Of a stretch of DNA of 64,000 nucleotides, positions 59,014 to 64,000 are shown in pieces; positions within the stretch are counted from its first letter, which is position 1; each line of letters begins with the position of its first letter. A program made the translations under genes and the position numbers. Under the pieces are notes generated by a model. That model saw only the letters and a list, made by a program, of their open reading frames with translations, made no database searches and was not told the DNA's origin. The stretch is from Streptomyces noursei (lineage in GTDB: Bacteria; Actinomycetota; Actinomycetes; Streptomycetales; Streptomycetaceae). The stretch spans positions 65,908 to 129,907 of the forward strand of contig NZ_LWBU01000279.1 in the NCBI RefSeq assembly GCF_001646665.1, given 5' to 3'.

Positions 59014-60453
59014 ATGCCCCTGAACCCTGCGAGCCGGTCACGGCACGACACGCGGCGCAGCCGCGACCTCCAGCTCAACCCCCTCTTCAGCCGGGAGCCC
59101 GTCTCCGTTCCGCGCCACGCCCTGCCCGACGGGCCGATGGATCCGGACACCGCCTACCAGCTGGTCCACGACGAGCTGATGCTCGACGGCAACGCCAGGC
59201 TCAACCTGGCCACCTTCGTCAGCACCTGGGCGGAGCCGCAGGCACAGCGCCTGATGGCCGAGTGCGCCGACAAGAACATGATCGACAAGGACGAGTATCC
59301 GCAGACGGCGGAGCTGGAGACGCGATGCGTGCACATGCTGGCCCGCCTCTGGCACGCCGAGGACCCCGAACGGGCGGTGGGCTGCTCGACGACCGGGTCG
59401 AGCGAGGCTTCGATGCTGGCCGGGCTGGCGCTGAAGCGGCGGTGGCAGCACCGCCGCAGGGCGGCGGGGAAGCCGGTGGACCGGCCCAACCTGGTGATGG
59501 GCATCAACGTGCAGATCTGCTGGGAGAAGTTCGCCGACTACTTCGAGGTGGAGCCCCGCTACGTCCCCATGGAGGGCGACCGGTACCACCTGACCCCGGA
59601 CACCGCCGTCGAGCTGTGCGACGAGAACACCATCGGGGTCGTCGCCGTCCTCGGCTCGACGTTCGACGGCAGCTACGAACCCGTCGCCGGCATCGCGGCC
59701 GCGCTCGACGACCTCCAGGCGCGGACGGGACTCGACGTACCGATCCATGTGGACGGTGCCTCCGGCGCCATGATCGCGCCGTTCGTCGACCCCGGCCTGG
59801 AGTGGGACTTCCGGGTCCGGCGGGTGGCGTCCATCAACACGTCCGGGCACAAGTACGGGCTGGTCATGCCCGGGGTCGGCTGGGCGCTGTGGCGCGACGC
59901 CGAGGCGCTCCCGGACGACCTCGTCTTCCACGTCAACTACCTGGGCGGCGCCATGCCCACCTTCGCGCTGAACTTCTCCCGGCCGGGCGCGCAGGTTGTC
60001 GCGCAGTACTACACCTTCCTGCGGCTCGGCTTCGACGGCTACCGCCGGGTCCAGCAGACGTGCCGGGACGTCGCGACGCGGCTGGCGGCGCGGATCGCCG
60101 AGCTGGGGCCGTTCGAGCTGCTCACCGACGGCAGTGAGGCCCCGGTCTTCGCGTTCCGGCTCCGGGACGGCGTCGACGCGTACAGCGTGTACGACGTGTC
60201 CGCGGCGCTGCGGGAGCGCGGCTGGCTCGTGCCCGCCTACACCTTCCCCGAGAACCGCGACGACCTCGAAGTGCTGCGCGTCGTCGTGCGCAACGGCTTC
60301 GGGCACGACCTGGCGGACCTGCTCCTGGACGACCTGCGCCGCGTGCTGGCGCGGCTGGAGCACCAGCCGGGTCCGCAGCGGGACGCCGACGACGCCGGGG
60401 GCTTCGCCCACGGAGCCGAGACCAAGGAGCCGCGGCGGCCGGGCCGCCACTGA
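59014..60453 (+). CDS. gad: Glutamate decarboxylase
   Basis: A 479-residue PLP enzyme that converts glutamate to GABA and CO2, using a proton. The wording is that of the GadB family: LNLATFVSTWAEPQAQRLMAEC, NMIDKDEYPQTAELETRCVHML, GCSTTGSSEASMLAGLALKRRW, IHVDGASGAMIAPFVDP and the Schiff-base Lys280 in SINTSGHKYGLVMPG. The C-terminal helix that locks the active site at neutral pH is partly replaced by a Gly/Arg tail. The ATG at 59014 has AAGGA ten bases upstream. The next gene starts 33 nt later on the same strand. No GABA antiporter is adjacent, so acid resistance by exchange is not implied. Confidence 0.92.
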   Translation: MPLNPASRSRHDTRRSRDLQLNPLFSREPVSVPRHALPDGPMDPDTAYQLVHDELMLDGNARLNLATFVSTWAEPQAQRLMAECADKNMIDKDEYPQTAELETRCVHMLARLWHAEDPERAVGCSTTGSSEASMLAGLALKRRWQHRRRAAGKPVDRPNLVMGINVQICWEKFADYFEVEPRYVPMEGDRYHLTPDTAVELCDENTIGVVAVLGSTFDGSYEPVAGIAAALDDLQARTGLDVPIHVDGASGAMIAPFVDPGLEWDFRVRRVASINTSGHKYGLVMPGVGWALWRDAEALPDDLVFHVNYLGGAMPTFALNFSRPGAQVVAQYYTFLRLGFDGYRRVQQTCRDVATRLAARIAELGPFELLTDGSEAPVFAFRLRDGVDAYSVYDVSAALRERGWLVPAYTFPENRDDLEVLRVVVRNGFGHDLADLLLDDLRRVLARLEHQPGPQRDADDAGGFAHGAETKEPRRPGRH

Positions 60454-60486
60454 GCGGCGGTCCGGTCAGCAGGAGAGGAGCCCCGT

Positions 60487-61356
60487 ATGTGCCGACTGTT
60501 CGGCCTGAGCAGCGCCCCGCGGCGTACGCACGCCACGTTCTGGCTGCTGGACGCCCCCGACAGCCTCCAGGACCAGAGCCGGCGGGACCCGGACGGCACG
60601 GGCCTCGGCTTCTTCGACGACGACGGGACACCGCGTGTCGACAAGGCACCCGTCGCCGCGTACCGGGACCGTGCCTTCGCGCAGGAGGCGCGGCACGTGC
60701 GCTCCGCCACGTTCCTCGCCCATGTGCGGTTCGCGTCGACCGGCGCGCTGGAGGCCCGCAACACCCACCCGTTCCTCCAGGAGGGGCGGCTGTTCGCCCA
60801 CAACGGGGTCATCGAGGAGCCGGAGGCGATCGACGCGGAGCTGGGCGAGGACCGGGCGCTGGTGGCCGGGGACACCGACTCGGAACGGTTCTTCGCGCTG
60901 ATCACCAGGAGCGTGCGGGCCCAAGGGGGCGACGTCGCCGCCGGGATCGGGCACGCCGCCCGCTGGGTCGCCCGGAACCTGCCCCTCTACGCCCTCAACC
61001 TGATCGTGGTCACCCACGAAGAGCTGTGGGCCCTGCGCTACCCGGACACCCACCGGCTGTACGTCCTTCAGCGTCCGGCCGGCGGCCACCACGGCGACCG
61101 GCACCTCGACCACAGCGGGGCGGGAGGCCGGATGCGCGTCCACTCCGCGGAGCTGACCGGTGCGCCGGCGGTCGTGGTGGCCAGCGAGCGCATGGACGAC
61201 AACCCGCACTGGCGGCTCATGGAGCCGGGTGAGCTGCTGCACGTGGCGGCGGACCTGAGCGTGAGCAGCCGCATCGCGGTGCCGGACCGGCCGGCGCGCG
61301 AACTGGGCCTGGCGGACCTGCGCCCGGCGGCGGCCGCGTCCCAGTCGGCCGGCTAG
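60487..61356 (+). CDS. Class II glutamine amidotransferase
   Basis: A 289-residue Ntn-hydrolase. Cys2 (MCRLFGLSS) becomes the N-terminal nucleophile. DPDGTGLGFFDDDG, AHVRFASTG and NTHPFLQEGRLFAHNG are the glutaminase-site blocks, the last with the AHNG oxyanion motif; GDTDSERFF is also typical. It lacks a synthetase domain, as in YafJ and EgtC-like proteins. It probably hydrolyses glutamine or a gamma-glutamyl compound to glutamate. Its position right after the decarboxylase suggests it feeds glutamate to that enzyme. Confidence 0.88.
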   Translation: MCRLFGLSSAPRRTHATFWLLDAPDSLQDQSRRDPDGTGLGFFDDDGTPRVDKAPVAAYRDRAFAQEARHVRSATFLAHVRFASTGALEARNTHPFLQEGRLFAHNGVIEEPEAIDAELGEDRALVAGDTDSERFFALITRSVRAQGGDVAAGIGHAARWVARNLPLYALNLIVVTHEELWALRYPDTHRLYVLQRPAGGHHGDRHLDHSGAGGRMRVHSAELTGAPAVVVASERMDDNPHWRLMEPGELLHVAADLSVSSRIAVPDRPARELGLADLRPAAAASQSAG

Positions 61357-61447
61357 GCGGCGACGCGGGGGGCCGCCGTGGGGCCCGGAAGCCGCTGCGT
61401 ACGCGGGCCGCCGTGGGACGCGGGGGCGCCCGGGTTGCGGGGCGAGG

Positions 61448-61642
61448 TCAGGAGGTGGACCCGCCCCGGCGGGGGGTGTCCTTCTGCACCGACTCCTGTC
61501 CGGTCCTGCTGGGTGTCAGGGTGTCGGCCGCCTCCTTGTCGTGCTCGTCCGGGCCCCCGTCGTCGAGCCGCAGCTCGGCCTCCTCGAACTCGTCGAGCAC
61601 TTCCTCCGCGGCGGTCTCGGGCTTGTGGTCGCGGTCGTTCAT
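61448..61642 (-). CDS. Small acidic hypothetical protein
   Basis: A 64-residue hydrophilic protein with an acidic helical stretch (AAEEVLDEFEEAELRLDDGGPDEHDKEA) and a polar C-terminus. The ATG follows AAGGAGAGAC, which supports translation. Such small acidic proteins are frequent in Streptomyces and their role is unknown. It is divergent from the AraC gene. Confidence 0.6.
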   Translation of the reverse strand: MNDRDHKPETAAEEVLDEFEEAELRLDDGGPDEHDKEAADTLTPSRTGQESVQKDTPRRGGSTS

Positions 61643-61766
61643 GTCTCTCCTTCACCCGGCTTCGCTGGTGTCTCCCGACTTCCTCGCGGTCCGCCCCTTT
61701 ACACCCCCGTACGTCCCCGGAGTCGGACCGGCGGCGTTGTCGGTGCCGCGTGCCAGCATGGGGAGG

Positions 61767-62273
61767 GTGACGACGGACCCGGGCCATCTGAAGCAGTTGC
61801 GGCTCGCCAAGGACGCGATGGACCGCGACTGGGCGGAGCCGCTGGACCTCGACGCGGTCGCCGCGCACGCGGGGTACTCGCGCCATCACTTCATCCGGGT
61901 GTTCAAGGCCGCCTACGGCGACACGCCCGGCAGGTACCTGTCGCGGCGGCGCATCGAGCGGGCGGAGGAGATGCTGCGCACCGCGAACCTCTCGGTGACG
62001 GAGATCTGCACACTGGTCGGCTTCACCAGCCTCGGCACGTTCTCGGCCCGCTTCAAGAGGGCGACGGGGCTCTCGCCCAGCGAGTACCGCGCCCGGCACG
62101 TCGGGCGCGGGGCGGCGCTGATACCCGGGTGCTACGCGATGCTGTGGGCGGGCGGGTTCCCGAACGCGCCGACCGCGCCGGCCACGCCCGCCGAGCGGAC
62201 CACGCCGGACGTGCCGGACGCGCCGGACGCGCCTGCCGGGTCCGGGCACCGCGATTCCGGAGAAGCGGGCTGA
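61767..62273 (+). CDS. AraC-family regulator
   Basis: A 168-residue regulator that consists mainly of the AraC DNA-binding domain: PLDLDAVAAHAGYSRHHFIRVFKAAYGDTPGRYLSRRRIERAEEML in pieces for the first HTH, and VTEICTLVGFTSLGTFSARFKRATGLSPSEYRAR for the second. There is no N-terminal sensor domain; an Ala/Pro/Asp-rich tail follows. GTG at 61767 fits a leaderless start (CAGCAT seven bases upstream); an ATG at 61758 would add three residues. The VOC gene begins 52 nt downstream on the same strand and is probably cotranscribed, a recurring AraC-VOC pairing. Confidence 0.87.
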   Translation: MTTDPGHLKQLRLAKDAMDRDWAEPLDLDAVAAHAGYSRHHFIRVFKAAYGDTPGRYLSRRRIERAEEMLRTANLSVTEICTLVGFTSLGTFSARFKRATGLSPSEYRARHVGRGAALIPGCYAMLWAGGFPNAPTAPATPAERTTPDVPDAPDAPAGSGHRDSGEAG

Positions 62274-62325
62274 GGCGGTCGCTGCCTACGGTGGCGGGGC
62301 AAGCCCGACCACCGAGGAGCACGCC

Positions 62326-62772
62326 ATGATCAAGGGTCTCGCCATTTCCACCGTATGGGTCCTGGACCAGGACCGGGCCAAGGAGTTCTACACCGAGAAG
62401 CTGGGGCTCGAGGTCCGGACCGACATGACGATGGGCGAGGGCGGCATGCGCTGGCTGACCGTCGGCGCCAAGGACCAGCCCGAGGTGGAGCTGACGCTCA
62501 TGGTGCCCGGCTCCCCCGCCATGGACCCGGAGTCCGCCGAGGCGATGCGGATGCTGGTGGCGAAGGGTGTCCTGGGTGCGGGGGTGCTGGCCACCGACGA
62601 CATCCACGGCGACTACGAGAGGCTCCGGGCGCGGGGCGTGCAGTTCCTCCAGGAGCCGCAGGAGCGCCCGTACGGCACGGAAGCGATCTTCCGCGACGAC
62701 TCGGGGAACTGGTTCTCGTTCACCCAGCCCCGCGAGGGCGGCCTCGACCGGGAGAAGGACTGGGCCTGCTGA
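62326..62772 (+). CDS. VOC-family protein
   Basis: A 148-residue VOC domain. LAISTVWVLDQDRAKEFYTEKLGLEVRTD is the standard first module and IFRDDSGNWFSFTQPREG the last, with Asn-Trp where metal enzymes usually have the Glu (DxxGNxxxx), so metal binding is uncertain. The ATG follows GAGGAGCACGCC. It lies just after the AraC regulator, which probably controls it. The ligand is unknown. Confidence 0.85.
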   Translation: MIKGLAISTVWVLDQDRAKEFYTEKLGLEVRTDMTMGEGGMRWLTVGAKDQPEVELTLMVPGSPAMDPESAEAMRMLVAKGVLGAGVLATDDIHGDYERLRARGVQFLQEPQERPYGTEAIFRDDSGNWFSFTQPREGGLDREKDWAC

Positions 62773-63769
62773 TCCCCGCCGCCCCGCCCCGCGCCCGGTC
62801 CCGGAGAGTGGTCCGGGCGGCGGTCCGGGCCGTGGCCGGCAGGGCGCCGGGGGGATGACGGCTGCGCGGCCGCAGCGGTGCCGGTGGTCGGTGGCGGGGG
62901 CGGGAGGACCGCGGTGGGCTCACCGTGCGCGCACCGACCGGCGGCCCGGCGCCGATCGGGTACGCCGACGAGGAGGGCGGCGGCCCGCGAGCACGACCCG
63001 CTCGTACGATCCGGCAGGGCGGCCGTGGAGAAGCGGGAACCGACGAGCCGTGCCCTACGGGCGGACGTCCCGCAGGCCGAGGGACGGTATTCGGACACGG
63101 TCGCGCGCTGGGCGAACAGGCGCGATCGACGCATAAGGAAGGCCCGCGCGGGCCGCCGGCGCCCCCGGCGTCCGGTTCCGGCTCCCCGCCGGGGGCGGCG
63201 CGACCGGCCGCCCCCGGCGGGGGGCTCCGTCACGCCCGCGCGCGTGCCCTGATTGCGGGAGCCACTGCAACGCGCGCCGCCGAGCGGGCGTCCCGCCGCC
63301 CGGCGAAACGGACTCCTTCCGTCCGGCCGGATCACCGCCCATCGCCCCGCCGTTGAACGCTGAACAGCATCGAAGGTCCATACGACGGCCCGCGGCGACC
63401 GCTGCCTCGCCCCGCCGGCCCGCCGGACACCGGCCGGCCCTGCGGACGAGCCGGTGAACGGCGAGCAAACGTTCGCACGGCGTGGACCCGGCTCCGCCGG
63501 CCACCCTCCGGGGCGCGCCGGGCGACCGCCCGTGCCCTGGCCCGTCGCGCTCCAGCCGCCCCTCCGCGGCACCCGCCCGGACACGCACCGGACGGACGCG
63601 CGTAGCGCGGCCAAAAGGCGATCTTGCCCACGCACCCGGCCGGAGCCCAGGATTCCTACCGCGCCGCTTGTCAGGCACATGACGGTCACCCACCCGTCAC
63701 GTGCCGTCTCCCGGCGCCCTGTCGGGCCCGCCCACCCAGCGGGCCACGGATCCCCCACCGGAGGATGCA
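62773..63769. other. Intergenic region of about 1 kb with a strong hairpin and no firm gene
   Basis: Overlapping frames on both strands (for example 62878-63252 and 63055-63693) encode only Arg/Pro/Gly-rich sequence without ribosome-binding sites or recognisable domains. A perfect 16-bp hairpin lies at 63184-63222. The right edge carries the GGAGG ribosome-binding site of the streptogrisin gene. A short plausible frame (VEKREPTSRALRADVPQAEGR from about 63027) remains unassigned. Confidence 0.5.
63184..63222. terminator. Perfect 16-bp hairpin
   Basis: CCCCGCCGGGGGCGGC and GCCGCCCCCGGCGGGG pair perfectly around a 7-nt loop. It lies about 410 nt after the AraC-VOC pair and 550 nt before the streptogrisin gene. 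It is an exceptionally stable terminator-like structure without a U-tract. Confidence 0.6.
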
Positions 63770-64000
63770 GTGAACTTCAAGCGCTTCACCCCCCTCGGCG
63801 GTATCGCGAGAGGCGCGCGGCTGACCGCCGTCGCCGCCGCTCTCCTGACCGCCTCCGCGCTTGCGGCCCCGAGCGCCGGCGCCGCTCCCCTCGACGGCGG
63901 ACGGGCCAGCGCCGCCCAGCTGGCCCAGGCGAGCGACGCCGTCCTGACCGCCGACGTGCCGGGCACCGCCTGGTACACGGACACCAAGACCGGCAAGCTC
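63770..64000 (+). CDS. Streptogrisin-type serine protease precursor, N-terminal fragment
   Basis: The first 77 residues of an exported protease cut by the window edge. The signal peptide is ARGARLTAVAAALLTASALA with cleavage near APSAGA. The pro-region follows, with SAAQLAQASDAVLTADVPGTAWYTDTKTGKL in parts; this LxxASDAVLxADVxGTAWxxD block is diagnostic for the propeptide of S1E (streptogrisin A/B-like) alpha-lytic-type proteases. The GTG at 63770 follows GGAGG with a 6-nt gap. The catalytic domain lies beyond the window, so the type (A, B, C or D) cannot be decided. Confidence 0.85.
   Translation, partial: MNFKRFTPLGGIARGARLTAVAAALLTASALAAPSAGAAPLDGGRASAAQLAQASDAVLTADVPGTAWYTDTKTGKL

Noticed and set aside
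62613..63758. 381-residue leftward frame in the 1-kb gap
   Set aside because: Arg/Pro/Gly-rich shadow overlapping the VOC gene, with no start signal and no domain.

Overview
The window is high-GC actinobacterial chromosome, almost certainly Streptomyces. Third codon positions are near-saturated with G/C, GTG starts are common, and several genes have a TAnnnT hexamer 6-7 nt before the start codon (the Streptomyces leaderless pattern). Family content fits too: an AfsA/ScbR-type gamma-butyrolactone pair, a SARP, a HelR with a rifamycin-associated element, a DUF2993 protein, CrcB/DUF190 and a streptogrisin precursor. It looks like conserved and semi-accessory chromosome. I see no prophage, insertion sequence, CRISPR array or large biosynthetic cluster.

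1-8 kb: C-terminus of aspartate ammonia-lyase, a secreted adenosine deaminase, a small lipoprotein, two short proteins sharing an RRxLGxGP motif, an LtrA-type membrane protein, an SDR oxidoreductase, an anti-anti-sigma STAS protein and a PlsC-type acyltransferase. 8-13.4 kb: a signalling island with an AfsA-like synthase and an ArpA/ScbR-like receptor in the same orientation, each preceded by a probable autoregulatory element (ARE). A flavin monooxygenase overlaps the receptor gene tail to tail. Then come a VOC protein and a TetR gene whose divergent promoter carries a palindrome over its -10. 13.6-24.8 kb: an ATP-grasp-like protein, DUF3291, an XRE-cupin regulator, two alpha/beta hydrolases, a SARP, a lipoprotein, a leucine-rich-repeat-variant protein and a GNAT acetyltransferase.

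24.8-33 kb: helR with promoter, RAE and a leader of about 300 nt, two SDRs, an epimerase-like protein, a PfkB kinase and a LysR regulator divergent from one SDR. 33-41 kb: envelope genes. These are a DUF2993 lipid-binding-like protein, a class A PBP-like transglycosylase whose transpeptidase SxxK motif reads TxxT, a translationally coupled NodB-like protein and a diacylglycerol-kinase-like protein, followed by a VOC protein, a hypothetical and a membrane protein. 41-48.4 kb: a GlxA/AraC regulator, a coiled-coil/acidic/histone-like-tail DNA-binding candidate, a divergent SnoaL/PadR pair with an SGNH hydrolase, a YciO-like protein and two methyltransferases.

48.4-57.4 kb: an odd 118-nt tRNA-Ser-like element with an expanded anticodon arm, a PAS-PAS-GAF-SpoIIE phosphatase, an FprA-type metallo-beta-lactamase, a secreted beta-propeller phytase, a secreted vanadate-haloperoxidase/PAP2-type enzyme, a short rodlin-like peptide and a crcB-DUF190-crcB fluoride export operon. 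57.4-64 kb: a rearranged alpha-amylase remnant, glutamate decarboxylase followed by a class II glutamine amidotransferase, a small acidic protein, an AraC-VOC pair, about 1 kb without a convincing gene that holds a perfect 16-bp hairpin, and the 5' end of a streptogrisin-type protease.

I did not find one clearly new multi-gene system. The best leads are the PBP with a degenerate transpeptidase coupled to a NodB-like protein, the tRNA-like element, the same-orientation butyrolactone pair, and the TetR operator over a tiny Arg-rich gene. All assignments come from reading motifs by eye; no database search was run.
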